From Polyangium fumosum (GTDB lineage Bacteria > Myxococcota_A > Polyangia > Polyangiales > Polyangiaceae), in the NCBI RefSeq assembly GCF_005144585.1, contig NZ_SSMQ01000006.1, positions 233,522 through 297,521 of the forward strand: DNA of 64,000 nt. Reading direction: 5' to 3'. Each line of letters opens with the position of its first letter. The stretch's first letter is position 1. A program made the position numbers and the translations under genes. Below, piece by piece: positions 21,058 through 29,791 of the stretch. The notes beneath the pieces are model-generated. The model had not been told where the DNA came from. It worked only from the letters and a program-made list of their open reading frames with translations, and made no database searches.

Positions 21058-22764
21058 TCAGGGGCGCTGCGGAGATCGCAGATCCGCCTCGATTTGACGG
21101 AGCAACGCGGCCTCGCGGGTTCGGTTCGGGTGACGCTCGACGAAGGGCGCGAGGGTCGCCCGCGCCGCGTCGAGCTGGCCCTGGCGCGCCTGGAAGACCG
21201 CGAGGTTGAAGACGGCCTTCGTCGAGTCGGGATCAAGCTCGACGGCCTTGCGGAACTGCTCCTCGGCCTCGCGCGCGCGACCCACGTCGAGCAGCGCCAC
21301 GCCGAGCTGCGCGTGCGGCTCGGACCACGTCGGCAGGATCTCGGAGGCACGCTCGAACGGCCGGATCGACGCGGCCGACTTGCCCTCGTTGAGCAGCGCC
21401 GAGCCGTAGTTGTGATGCGCCCGCGCCGACCTCGGTACGACCTCGATCGCCGCCTCGAACAGCGTCCGCTCGTTCTTCCAGTCCGCAGCGCGGCTCCACG
21501 CGAGGGCCAGGTTGCCGAGCATCACGGGCGCGAGCACGAGCACGAACGAGCGCACGTGCGCCGGATTCACCTTCGGGGGTTTCTGCGCCGCGCGTTTCTT
21601 GCCCTTCCCTGCGGAGGCCGCGGGCACCACGAGCGCACCGGGCGTTCGCTCCAGCATCCACTCGGCGAGCCGCGCGATCCCGAGCGCAAACCCCGCGGCC
21701 GGCACGTACAGCAGCCGCTCGGCGAAGATCGTCGGGAGCACGAAGGGCAACTGGCTCACGACGATCCACGGAACAAGCACCATCACGGCGGCGAGCGCGA
21801 GCAAGGGCTCCCGCCGGCGCAGGCGGATCGCCAGGGCGACGAGGCCCACGAGCGCGAGCGCGGACGCGAAGACGGGCAGGACAAACGGGCTGTGCTCCGG
21901 GAGAATCGCGGCGTACGAGTAGTCCGCTGACAAACCCACGGGCAGGACGATCTTGCCGAGCGCCATGCCGAACAGCCGCAGCGACGTCCAGATCCGCGGC
22001 CCCCATCCCTCGGCGAGCAGCGGGTTTGCTTGAAGCTCACGCGCGACCGCGGCGAGCGGCGACGCGAAGGCCAGGCTTCGCACCACGATCACCACGCCCG
22101 CCGCGGCGACGAGAGAACCGTACCGCGCTGAAAGGAGCCGCGGCGCGCGCCCCGGCGGCGAGAGGATCCGATCCGCGAGAAATAGGAACAGCGGAAAGAC
22201 GATCGCCGATTCCTTGGATGCGAGCGCCCCCGCGAACGCGAGCGCCGCGCCGATCACGCTTCGAGGCGTTTCCGCCTCGTCCGCGCGTCCCGCGACGAAC
22301 CACGCGAGCCAGCAAAATCCAGCCGCCATCACGTCCGCGCGCCCCACGAGCCCCACCACCGCCTCCGTGTGGATCCCGAGCACGCCGAACACCATCGCCG
22401 CGACGACGGCGAACGTGGTCCGCCCCGTGTGCCGCGCGAGCGCGAGCGCGAGCACCACCGACGTCGCCGCGTGCAACACGAGGTTCGTCTCGTGAAACCC
22501 GCCCGTGACGTGTTTGTTCAGCCAGAACGACAGCACCACGAGCGGGCGCCACGTCCCCGGCCCCTCGCCCGGCGGCCGCCCCCAAAAGTCCGTGCTGAAG
22601 AGCGCCCCGAGATCGAGGTCGCCCTGCACGACCGGGTTCTCCTGGATCGCCCCGCGATCGTCGAAGACGAAGTTCGCGCCAAGCGCACGCGCGTGTCCGA
22701 AGAAAGCAGCCGCCGCGACGAGCGCGAGCGCGCCACGGGACAACGCTGCTTTGGCTCGGGTCAT
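21058..22764 (-). CDS. TMTC-like TPR membrane protein, putative glycosyltransferase
   Basis: 568 residues. About 10 hydrophobic segments fill residues 1-430. The first loop has FVFDDRGAI with the Asp pair D35/D36, characteristic of GT-C mannosyltransferases, and SKESA follows near 200. Residues about 440-560 hold TPR repeats (NYGSALLNEGKSAASIRPFE, AQLGVALLDVGRAREAEEQF, AVFNLAVFQARQGQLDAARA). This is the layout of TMTC proteins, which mannosylate cadherins in animals, and of bacterial homologues whose substrates are not known. It starts 2 nt after the stop codon of the OmpA/TSP3 gene, so the two are co-transcribed and the OmpA protein could be a substrate or a partner. Confidence 0.87.
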   Translation of the reverse strand: MTRAKAALSRGALALVAAAAFFGHARALGANFVFDDRGAIQENPVVQGDLDLGALFSTDFWGRPPGEGPGTWRPLVVLSFWLNKHVTGGFHETNLVLHAATSVVLALALARHTGRTTFAVVAAMVFGVLGIHTEAVVGLVGRADVMAAGFCWLAWFVAGRADEAETPRSVIGAALAFAGALASKESAIVFPLFLFLADRILSPPGRAPRLLSARYGSLVAAAGVVIVVRSLAFASPLAAVARELQANPLLAEGWGPRIWTSLRLFGMALGKIVLPVGLSADYSYAAILPEHSPFVLPVFASALALVGLVALAIRLRRREPLLALAAVMVLVPWIVVSQLPFVLPTIFAERLLYVPAAGFALGIARLAEWMLERTPGALVVPAASAGKGKKRAAQKPPKVNPAHVRSFVLVLAPVMLGNLALAWSRAADWKNERTLFEAAIEVVPRSARAHHNYGSALLNEGKSAASIRPFERASEILPTWSEPHAQLGVALLDVGRAREAEEQFRKAVELDPDSTKAVFNLAVFQARQGQLDAARATLAPFVERHPNRTREAALLRQIEADLRSPQRP

Positions 22765-22766
22765 GG

Positions 22767-24338
22767 TTACTTGATGATGCGCGCCTGCACCGTGCCCGCA
22801 CGCAGGTCGTCGCGCAGGACGAGCTCGTAACGGTTCGAGTCGAGGCTGCCCGACCGCAGGACGAAGATGATCGCCTGCGCCCGCCGATCGCTCAGATCCG
22901 CGCTCACGCCCTTCGTGCCGAGCGAGACGCTGACCTGCTCGATCTTCGGGTTCGCGCGCATCGTCGCCGCGATCTCCTCGAGCGCCGCCTGCCCCTCGGG
23001 CGTGAGCTGATCGCCCGTGCTGAACTTGATCGGCGGTTTGATCTCGAACGATTCACCCTTGAGCCGCGCGTACTTGGGGCAGCCCTCGGGCGCGGGACCC
23101 GGCTCGGTCGGGCACTTGTCCACGGGCTCCGGGAGCTGATCGTTGTCGACGTCGGGACAACCGTTCGCCTCGGCGCTCGCGTGTTTGACGCCCGGGCTCT
23201 GCGGGCAAGCGTCCTCTTCGTCGCGGATGCCGTCGCCGTCCTTGTCGGTCGACGGGCAACCACGCTCCTTCGGATCCGCGTTGTCGGGTCCGGCCGCGTC
23301 GGGGCAGGCGTCTTCGGCGTCGGGGATCTTGTCGAGGTCGCGATCCGACGGTCCCTTCGGCGCCATCGGCTTGGGTTTGCCGCCGCCGACGTACGCGAGG
23401 CTCAGGACCCCGCGGAAGCCCGGCGCGCCCGCGGCGCCGCCAAACCCCGGCCCGCCGCTCAAGCCGACCTGCATCCCGCCGAACGCCATGCGCACCGACG
23501 CGAGCGGCTCGATCTGCAGGTCGATCGAGCTCGGCGGATCCTTGCCCTCCTCCACGGACGCGTGCGTCTGGTTGAACATCGCGAAGCTCGGCTCGAGCCC
23601 GACCCACAGGAACGACGCGGCCCGGAGCTGCGCGGCGCAAGCGAGCGCGATCCGCTCCCCGTCTGAGCCGGCCACGTCGATGAAGAACAAGGGCGAGACG
23701 AAGGCCGTGCACCCCCATCGGAACGAGCCCTTCTCGCTCGCGACGCCGAGATCGACCTCAGCACGAAGCCTCTTGTCCGAGAGGAACGACGCCGTCGATC
23801 CGACCGGCGCCCAGAACCTTGCACCTGCAACGAACGTGAACGCCTTCGTATCGACGGGACGGAAATGCAGACCCGCGCGGAGATCACCGACGCCGAACGT
23901 CTCGGGCTGACGGATGATGACGCCGTACCTGTCGAGCGACTCTTGGAGGTCGCCGTTCAGGAAGAGCCCGACGGGGAGCGCGAGATCAACCGTGAGCCAG
24001 GGCAGCGGCGTGATCGAGCCGCCGACGTGCGCGAGAAGTGCGTTCTGGACCGGCGTCGCCGCGATGGTTTCGCCGCCTTGCCCGTCGATCGTGACGGCCT
24101 TGAGCAGCCCCATGCCGTAGTCGAACGACAGGCCGAACGCGAACTCGATGGTGTTCGTGCCCTTCTCGTGAGGCCCGAGCGCACGGAGGAAGGGGCTCTC
24201 CGGCGAGGCCGGCTGGAGCTGGTCGATGCGGATGCCCTCGTCGAGACGGGCCTTGTTTACCTGGGCCGAAGAGGAGCCCGCGAGGGAAAAGCCCGTCGCA
24301 AACGCGAAGAGCCCTGCCCATCCTTGCCGTGCACGCAC
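22767..24338 (-). CDS. OmpA-family protein with thrombospondin type-3 repeats
   Basis: 523 residues from GTG. A signal peptide (GLFAFATGFSLAGSSSAQ) leads to a beta-barrel-like region of about 300 residues (GLSFDYGMGLLKAV, DLRAGLHFRPVDTKAF, WGCTAFVSPLFFIDV). TSP3-type calcium repeats follow at about 335-415 (DRDLDKIPDAEDACP, DKDGDGIRDEEDACP, DNDQLPEPVDKCP). The end is a shortened OmpA domain (about 425-515: KFSTGDQLTPEGQAALEEIA, LSDRRAQAIIFVLRSGSLD) that binds peptidoglycan. Thus the barrel is in the outer membrane and the C-terminus in the periplasm. The start may lie at a GTG at 24338 with AAGG upstream. Co-transcribed with the TMTC-like gene 2 nt downstream. Confidence 0.93.
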   Translation of the reverse strand: MRARQGWAGLFAFATGFSLAGSSSAQVNKARLDEGIRIDQLQPASPESPFLRALGPHEKGTNTIEFAFGLSFDYGMGLLKAVTIDGQGGETIAATPVQNALLAHVGGSITPLPWLTVDLALPVGLFLNGDLQESLDRYGVIIRQPETFGVGDLRAGLHFRPVDTKAFTFVAGARFWAPVGSTASFLSDKRLRAEVDLGVASEKGSFRWGCTAFVSPLFFIDVAGSDGERIALACAAQLRAASFLWVGLEPSFAMFNQTHASVEEGKDPPSSIDLQIEPLASVRMAFGGMQVGLSGGPGFGGAAGAPGFRGVLSLAYVGGGKPKPMAPKGPSDRDLDKIPDAEDACPDAAGPDNADPKERGCPSTDKDGDGIRDEEDACPQSPGVKHASAEANGCPDVDNDQLPEPVDKCPTEPGPAPEGCPKYARLKGESFEIKPPIKFSTGDQLTPEGQAALEEIAATMRANPKIEQVSVSLGTKGVSADLSDRRAQAIIFVLRSGSLDSNRYELVLRDDLRAGTVQARIIK

Positions 24339-24576
24339 GGGGCCACCTTACATGCACTGCCGGGCCCGTTGGAACTGGGACCTGCATCCCATCGAAGATC
24401 CCGCGCAATCCGGTTCGCGTCCCGACCCCGGGGGCGCATCTCGCGCCGGGATCACGAGGCGCGGAAACGATCCGGGCCCTGGCCCGTCCAAGGGATCACG
24501 GCGCGGAACGACGCTTGCAAGACCGTAGCGACGAGCGCTTCCGCTCTGGCAACTGCTTCGACGAGGTCCCATCATC

Positions 24577-25974
24577 ATGAACGCCATGCGCTTTGCCGAG
24601 ACGTCGCCCCGCACCGATCGACCCGCGCCCCGGCCCGCCTTGCCAGGGCGTCGCTTCACTTCCCTCGCGCTGTCGCTCCTCGCGGCCGCACTTTCGTTCA
24701 CACCTCTGGCTGTCCAAGCGGATACACCCGCGGGCCTGCCGCAGGGCTGGACGAGCGACGCGCCCGAGGAGGCCGCAGCCCCGAACACCGACCGCTTTCA
24801 GCCCACGCAAGCCGTGGACGCGCAAGTCAGCGTGACGGTGTCGGGTGACGAATACGTCGACACGGATCCCGCCGCGCTCAGCGATTTCCGCGAGCCACTC
24901 GCGGCCTACGGCACGTGGGTGGACGATTCCACGTACGGCACGGTCTGGGTGCCGAGCGCCACCGTCGTCGGCGCTGACTTCGCGCCGTATCAGACGGCCG
25001 GCCGCTGGGAGCTCGACACCGACAGCAACTGGATGTGGGTCAGCGATTACGACTGGGGCTACATCCCGTTCCATTACGGTCGCTGGACCTGGATCGGCGG
25101 CCGCGGCTGGGGCTGGATCCCGGGCCGCGTGTATGCGCCCGCGTGGGTCACGTGGCGCATGACGGATTATGGGTACGTCGGCTGGGCTCCGATGGCGCCG
25201 TCCTGGTACTGGTTCGGCGGCTCCGCGGTGAACGTGTGGGTGACGCCGTCGTCCGCGTTCGTGTTCTGCCCGTCGAGTTACGTGTTCCACCGCCACGTGC
25301 ACACGTACGTCGTGCGGGATCGCGACATCGTCCGCCGCATCGGCGCGCATTCGCGGCCGTATCGCCCGGCCCAACCCACGGCGGGCGGAGGCGGCGCGCA
25401 CGCGCGTTCGTCGTATCGCCCGGCTTCGCCCTCGCTCGCCGAGGCGAAGATCCCGTCCGGTGCCGCCCCGGAAAAACGCTCGGCGCCCGACGCGCGCGCG
25501 GCCGCTTATTCGCGTCGCAGCACGACCGCACAAGCGAAGGCGATGCCGGCGCCGTCGCGCGGGCTCGTCGCTTCGCCGTCCGTTTCCAGGGCCCAGGGCG
25601 GGCATGCCGAGGGTCGCGGCGTGCACGTCGATCGCAGCCCGCGCGGCGACGTCAGCCCGCGTGAGCCGCGCGGCGGCCGCGGCGAGGTCTCCACGCCGAG
25701 CGCCTCGCCGTCGCGCCCCGCGGTTTCGCCTTCGAGGCCGGCCGTCTCCTCGCCGAAGCCCTCGCGGCCCGCGACCGAGTCGCGTCCCTCGACGGAATCG
25801 CGTCCGTCGGCCTCGCCGTCGCGGCCTTCGACGTCGCCCTCGCGGCCTTCGGTTTCGCCCTCGCGCCCGTCGGTTTCGCCCTCGCGGCCTTCGGTCTCGC
25901 CGTCTCGCTCGTCCTCGCCGTCTCGCTCGTCCTCGCCGTCTCGCTCGTCCTCGCCGTCTCGGCGAGGGCGGTAG
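24577..25974 (+). CDS. DUF6600-like secreted protein with Ser/Pro/Arg-rich tail
   Basis: 465 residues. A signal peptide (LALSLLAAALSFTPLAV) follows a Pro/Arg-rich N-terminus. Residues about 95-230 contain Tyr/Trp-rich repeats with the YGTWV...WVP and W(I/V)PG signatures of DUF6600 proteins (DYDWGYIPFHYGRWTWIGGR, GRGWGWIPGRVYAPAWVTWR). These are of unknown function. The last 200 residues are low-complexity Ser/Pro/Arg repeats, of which a stretch is three perfect 18-bp copies. The start ATG is followed by 24576-24339, a 238-bp divergent promoter region without another gene. GAGG lies upstream at usual distance. Confidence 0.87.
   Translation: MNAMRFAETSPRTDRPAPRPALPGRRFTSLALSLLAAALSFTPLAVQADTPAGLPQGWTSDAPEEAAAPNTDRFQPTQAVDAQVSVTVSGDEYVDTDPAALSDFREPLAAYGTWVDDSTYGTVWVPSATVVGADFAPYQTAGRWELDTDSNWMWVSDYDWGYIPFHYGRWTWIGGRGWGWIPGRVYAPAWVTWRMTDYGYVGWAPMAPSWYWFGGSAVNVWVTPSSAFVFCPSSYVFHRHVHTYVVRDRDIVRRIGAHSRPYRPAQPTAGGGGAHARSSYRPASPSLAEAKIPSGAAPEKRSAPDARAAAYSRRSTTAQAKAMPAPSRGLVASPSVSRAQGGHAEGRGVHVDRSPRGDVSPREPRGGRGEVSTPSASPSRPAVSPSRPAVSSPKPSRPATESRPSTESRPSASPSRPSTSPSRPSVSPSRPSVSPSRPSVSPSRSSSPSRSSSPSRSSSPSRRGR
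25901..25954 (+). repeat. Three perfect 18-bp tandem copies
   Basis: The unit CGTCTCGCTCGTCCTCGC occurs three times in a row without change and encodes a Pro-Ser-Arg-Ser-Ser-Ser repeat at the tail of the DUF6600-like protein. Perfect copies imply recent expansion. Less regular Ser/Pro/Arg coding repeats extend back to about 25700. Confidence 0.9.
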
Positions 25975-26026
25975 CTCGCGGAGCTTGGCTCGCCTCTTGC
26001 GAAACCCCCGAACAGGAGCACGTCCG

Positions 26027-26635
26027 ATGCCTTCTTTTCTACGCAACGTGAAGCTTGGTTCACTGACGGTGTGGCCGGCGGTTCTCGGGCTCGTCGCCTG
26101 TGTCGGCCTGGGGAGCAGCACGACGGGATGCATCATCGTCGACGACGACGATGACGAGACGGTGATCATCGACGATGGCCGGCCCCCGGAGCAGCCGATG
26201 GAGATGAGCATCGAGACCGATGTTCAGCTCGACGCGGTCCCGGGCGACGGCGTGGGGGTGTTCGTCGAGTACTACTCGAGCGGCGTGTACCGGATCTGGA
26301 CGACCTGCGACACGAACTATTCCGGCGTGGTTTGCCCGATGGACATCTTCATGTCGGTCGACACGAGCTCGACGATCGACGCCGTCACGACCGACGATCT
26401 CGAAGGCGCCGATCACGTGAACATCCGCGAGGCTCAGGGGACGGTCGACATGCACGTCGATACGGGCGTGGACATCGACGCCATCGAGATCAGCACGACG
26501 CCCGGCGCGATCCTCCGCCTCGAGGTCCTCATCGACAACGTCCCGCAGCCGCGCTTCGTGTACTGGTACGGCAACGGCGTCCTGCACGACGGCGCCCCGA
26601 CGAGCCCGGTCGACTTCGTCCCGACCGTGCCGTGA
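26027..26635 (+). CDS. Lipoprotein with Asp-rich N-terminus, unknown function
   Basis: 202 residues from ATG 26027, with AGGAG 8 nt upstream. The signal peptide ends in STTGC (Cys35), which is a plausible lipobox. A run of five Asp and repeated Asp/Val patches follows (IIVDDDDDETVIIDDG). The mature part is beta-rich (GVGVFVEYYSSGVYRIWTTC, GADHVNIREAQGTVDMHVDT). A single Cys pair lies in the middle (CDTNYSGVVC). It is in the same orientation as the DUF6600-like gene 52 bp upstream and shares a likely terminator with the convergent protease genes. I do not recognise the family. Confidence 0.75.
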   Translation: MPSFLRNVKLGSLTVWPAVLGLVACVGLGSSTTGCIIVDDDDDETVIIDDGRPPEQPMEMSIETDVQLDAVPGDGVGVFVEYYSSGVYRIWTTCDTNYSGVVCPMDIFMSVDTSSTIDAVTTDDLEGADHVNIREAQGTVDMHVDTGVDIDAIEISTTPGAILRLEVLIDNVPQPRFVYWYGNGVLHDGAPTSPVDFVPTVP

Positions 26636-26640
26636 ACGAA

Positions 26641-26675
26641 AAAGGCCCGGCCGACGCTCTGTCGACCGGGCCTTT
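26641..26675. terminator. Bidirectional terminator
   Basis: AAAGGCCCGG and CCGGGCCTTT are exact inverted copies separated by 15 nt, with an added GAC/GTC pairing inside. A and T tracts flank the stem on either side. It lies 5 nt after the lipoprotein stop and before the convergent M16 protease gene, so it can end both transcripts. Confidence 0.88.
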
Positions 26676-26700
26676 GGGTTTCCCCGCCTCGCGCCTTCTC

Positions 26701-28311
26701 CTACTTGCCCTTCTTCACGCCGGGTTTGTCCGCAGGCTTCGCCGCCGGTTTGTCTGCAGGCTTCGCCTCGGGCTTCGCGGCGGCATTCGCCGGCTTGCCC
26801 TCCGGATCCCATGACTCGGGCTCGCCGAGGCCAAGCGTCGCGAGCTGCGGCCCGACAGCCTCGCGCGGGCCCACGACGATCACCGTCGCAGAGGTCGGAT
26901 CCACGTGCGACTTCGCGAGCGCCGTGACCTCCGCGAGCGTCGCGCTCTGTCGTGCGCGGGTCGCCTCGCTGTCGTGACCGGGCGGGAGCCCGAGCCGCGC
27001 CAGCGTCGCGAGCCTGCGCGCCGTGCCGCTCACGGTCTCGTAGGTCTGCATGAGGTCGGCTCGATCCTGCGCCTTCGCCTTGTCCAGCTCCTCCGCCGTC
27101 GGCCCCGAAGACGCCATCTTCGAAAGCTCGCTCAGCATCTCCTTCAGCGCGACGCCGGTCGCGGGCGTCTCGACCGAGGCGATGGCCCAGAACCCGCCCT
27201 TGTTGCGGCTCTCCTGGAACGTCGAACCTGCGCCGTACGCCCAATGATGCTCCTCGCGCAGGTTCATATTGAGGCGCGACGTGAACGAGCCGCCGAGCGC
27301 CGTGTTGATGAGCTCGAGCCGCGGGAGCACGGGATCACTCGCGGCCACGCCGTCCCGCACGACCGCGATGACGGACTGCGGCGCGCCGGGTCGATCGACA
27401 AGCACGAGCTTTGGGCGCGCCGAGGCTGCGCGCGGCCCTGGGAACTCCTTCGGCGCGGCCTTCGCGGGCGGCGCTTTCCAGGCGCCGAGCTGCGCGTCGA
27501 CGATGTCCGTCACCTCCTTGCGGGAGATGTCGCCGGCCACGACGAGCACCGCGCGATCGGGGCGGAAGCTCTCCTTGTAGAAGCTCTTCACGGCCTTCAG
27601 ATCGAGCTTCGCCGCCGCTTCGAGCGAGCCGTCTGCGGGGTGGCCGTAGGGCGTCTCCGGGCCGAAGAGCACCGCGGCGTTGATCACGCGCGAGACGCTC
27701 ATCGGCTCGTCGGACCGCTTCTTCAGGTTGTTCTGCCAGAGCTCCGAGACGCGCTTCCACTCCTTCGCGTCGAAGTGCGGCCGCGCGACGACGTCCGAGA
27801 AGATGCCGAACGCCGCGTTGAAGTTGTTCTTCAACACGGTGAGCGAGAGGACGCTCGCGTCGGCGCTCGTGCCGAGCGCGAGCGTCGCGCCGAGATCGTG
27901 GATGCCGCTCGACACCTCGACGGCGCTGCGCTTGCCGGCGCCCTCGTCGAGCATGTCGGTCGTGATGTGCATCAGGCCGGGCAGGTTCGCCGGATCGGCC
28001 GAGGACCCGCCGCGCACGACGAGCACTGCCGACACGAGCGGCAAGCCGTGCTTCTCGACCAGCCACACCGAGAGGCCGTTCTTGGTCGTGAACGTCTCGA
28101 CGGCGGGAGGTGTGAACGGACGGCTTGCCGGGAGCTCCGGCTTGGGGCCGAGAAGGTCCACCGCGGGCGGCGTGGGCTTCGCCTCGGCGACGGGCGGGGT
28201 CGATTCCTTCTTCGTCGGATCGACCGGCTGGACCTGGGGCTCGGCGCCGCACGCGGCGAGGGCCGTGAGCGCGACGAGCGAAAGGAAGGCCGACGTCTTG
28301 GCAAACCTCAC
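26701..28311 (-). CDS. M16-family protein lacking zinc-site residues (non-catalytic partner), lipoprotein
   Basis: 536 residues. The signal peptide ends in LAAC (Cys21). Residues about 70-500 have the two-domain M16 fold (KNGLSVWLVEKHGLPLVSAV, GGSFTSRLNMNLREEHHWAY). At the position of the zinc motif HxxEH the sequence reads HITTD (115-119), so the Glu and the second His are missing and it cannot hydrolyse peptides. The C-terminal tail is Lys/Pro/Ala-rich. The next gene upstream encodes an M16 protein with a complete site and overlaps it by 4 bp. Paired active and inactive M16 proteins form heterodimers in bacteria and mitochondria; this pair is probably such a complex. Both are exported. Confidence 0.92.
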   Translation of the reverse strand: MRFAKTSAFLSLVALTALAACGAEPQVQPVDPTKKESTPPVAEAKPTPPAVDLLGPKPELPASRPFTPPAVETFTTKNGLSVWLVEKHGLPLVSAVLVVRGGSSADPANLPGLMHITTDMLDEGAGKRSAVEVSSGIHDLGATLALGTSADASVLSLTVLKNNFNAAFGIFSDVVARPHFDAKEWKRVSELWQNNLKKRSDEPMSVSRVINAAVLFGPETPYGHPADGSLEAAAKLDLKAVKSFYKESFRPDRAVLVVAGDISRKEVTDIVDAQLGAWKAPPAKAAPKEFPGPRAASARPKLVLVDRPGAPQSVIAVVRDGVAASDPVLPRLELINTALGGSFTSRLNMNLREEHHWAYGAGSTFQESRNKGGFWAIASVETPATGVALKEMLSELSKMASSGPTAEELDKAKAQDRADLMQTYETVSGTARRLATLARLGLPPGHDSEATRARQSATLAEVTALAKSHVDPTSATVIVVGPREAVGPQLATLGLGEPESWDPEGKPANAAAKPEAKPADKPAAKPADKPGVKKGK

Positions 28312-29720
28312 GGGGCACCTCCGGCAGGCTTCTTCTCGGGCTCGACGCGGATGATCACACGGCCGTTCAGGTCGAGGGTGCTCTTCGCGGTCCGCTGGAG
28401 CGACTCCGGCGTGACCCCGCGGTAGCGGGCGAGATCCTTCTCGGCGAAGCCCGGATCCCCGACGTACGTCTCGTACTGGTTCAGCATCGAGGCGCGCGCG
28501 GTGACCGACTGCAGGCGCGAGACGAAGCCCGTCTCGTACTGGTTCTTCGCCCGCACGATCTCCGCCTGGCTCGCGGCCTCGCTCGTGATCTTCGTGAGCT
28601 CCTTGTCGATCGCGGCTTCGAGCTGTTCGAGGGTCACGCCCGGACGCGCGATGGCCTCGACGACGAAGTATGAGCCGAGATCACCGGACGCTTGGTACGC
28701 CGACACTTCCTGCGCGACGGGGTTGTCGTAGACGAGCGCCTTGTAGAGCCGGCTCGCCTTGCCGTCTGTGAGGATCACGCTGAGCAGGTCGAGCTCCGCG
28801 TCGCCGGGCGCGTACCGCGCGGGGCTGTGCCAGGCCATCACGACCTTGCCGAGCTCCACCTTGTCCGTGAGCGTCTCGCGCACGACCTTGTCGAGCTTGA
28901 CGGGCTTCGCCTGCGGCGCCGCGGGCAAGGGTGATGACGGGATCGAGCCGAACCACTTCTCGAGGATCGGCTTGATCTCGGCCGGCGAGAAATCACCCGC
29001 GACGACGAGCGAGGCGTTGTTTGGGACGTACCAGCGCTTGAAGAAGCCCTTCACGTCGTCCACCGTCGCGGCCTGCAGGTCCTCGTGCGAGCCGATCACG
29101 GGGTGGTGGTAGGGATGATCCGCGGGGAAGAGCAGCTCGGGGAGGCGCAGCTCGACCTTGCCGTAAGGCTCGTTCTCCGTGCGCTGCCGCCGCTCGTTGC
29201 GCACGACCTCGCGCTGCACGTCGAGCTTCTCCTTCGTCATCTCATCGGCGAGCGAGGAGAAGCGATCGGCTTCGAGCCAGAGCAAGAGCTTCAGCGTGTG
29301 CGCGGGGCCGACGTCGAAGTAGTCCGTGCGGTCCTCGCTCGTCCACGCGTTGTTCCAGCCGCCCTCGGACTCCATCCACGTGTCGAACATCTTGGGTGGT
29401 GCGCGGCGCGTGCCCATGAACATGAGGTGTTCGAAGAGATGCGCGAAGCCCGTGCGCTTCGGCTCCTCGAAGCGCGAGCCCACCTTCACCATCGTGTTCA
29501 CCACGACAAGCGGCAGCGCGTGATCCTCGTGCAGGATCACGGTGAGGCCGTTCGACAGCTTGTACTTCTCGAACGGGACTTTGATCTCGGCCTTCTGCTC
29601 GGCGTGAGCGGTCGCGACGAACGCGGACAGGGCGAGCGGCGCGGTGAACGCGAGCGCGGAGGCGAGGAGCGCCGCGGCTCGCACGCGGCGCCATCGAAGA
29701 GGAGGACGGATCGATCGCAT
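28308..29720 (-). CDS. M16-family zinc metallopeptidase (active subunit)
   Basis: 470 residues from ATG 29720. An export signal (RWRRVRAAALLASALAFTA) and a cleavage near AHA precede the protease domain. The zinc-binding motif is HLFEH (H94, E97, H98), and the third ligand is supplied by a Glu near 171-176 (VQREVVRNERRQR). The domain pair (first about 45-260, second about 265-455, with ATGA overlap to the following gene) agrees with M16B peptidases, which degrade short or misfolded peptides in the periplasm. Translation is coupled to the inactive partner through ATGA. The start is chosen to keep the signal peptide. Confidence 0.93.
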   Translation of the reverse strand: MRSIRPPLRWRRVRAAALLASALAFTAPLALSAFVATAHAEQKAEIKVPFEKYKLSNGLTVILHEDHALPLVVVNTMVKVGSRFEEPKRTGFAHLFEHLMFMGTRRAPPKMFDTWMESEGGWNNAWTSEDRTDYFDVGPAHTLKLLLWLEADRFSSLADEMTKEKLDVQREVVRNERRQRTENEPYGKVELRLPELLFPADHPYHHPVIGSHEDLQAATVDDVKGFFKRWYVPNNASLVVAGDFSPAEIKPILEKWFGSIPSSPLPAAPQAKPVKLDKVVRETLTDKVELGKVVMAWHSPARYAPGDAELDLLSVILTDGKASRLYKALVYDNPVAQEVSAYQASGDLGSYFVVEAIARPGVTLEQLEAAIDKELTKITSEAASQAEIVRAKNQYETGFVSRLQSVTARASMLNQYETYVGDPGFAEKDLARYRGVTPESLQRTAKSTLDLNGRVIIRVEPEKKPAGGAP

Positions 29721-29791
29721 GGCCGGAGAGCGTGCCCCTTTGGCCCGCGATTGCAAGCGGCGAGCGTGGCCGAAGGTGCGGAGAGAAGAAC

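Noticed and set aside
24540..24576. Sigma-54 promoter TGGCA-N-TTCG before the DUF6600-like gene
   Set aside because: The GG and GC positions do not fit the -24/-12 spacing.
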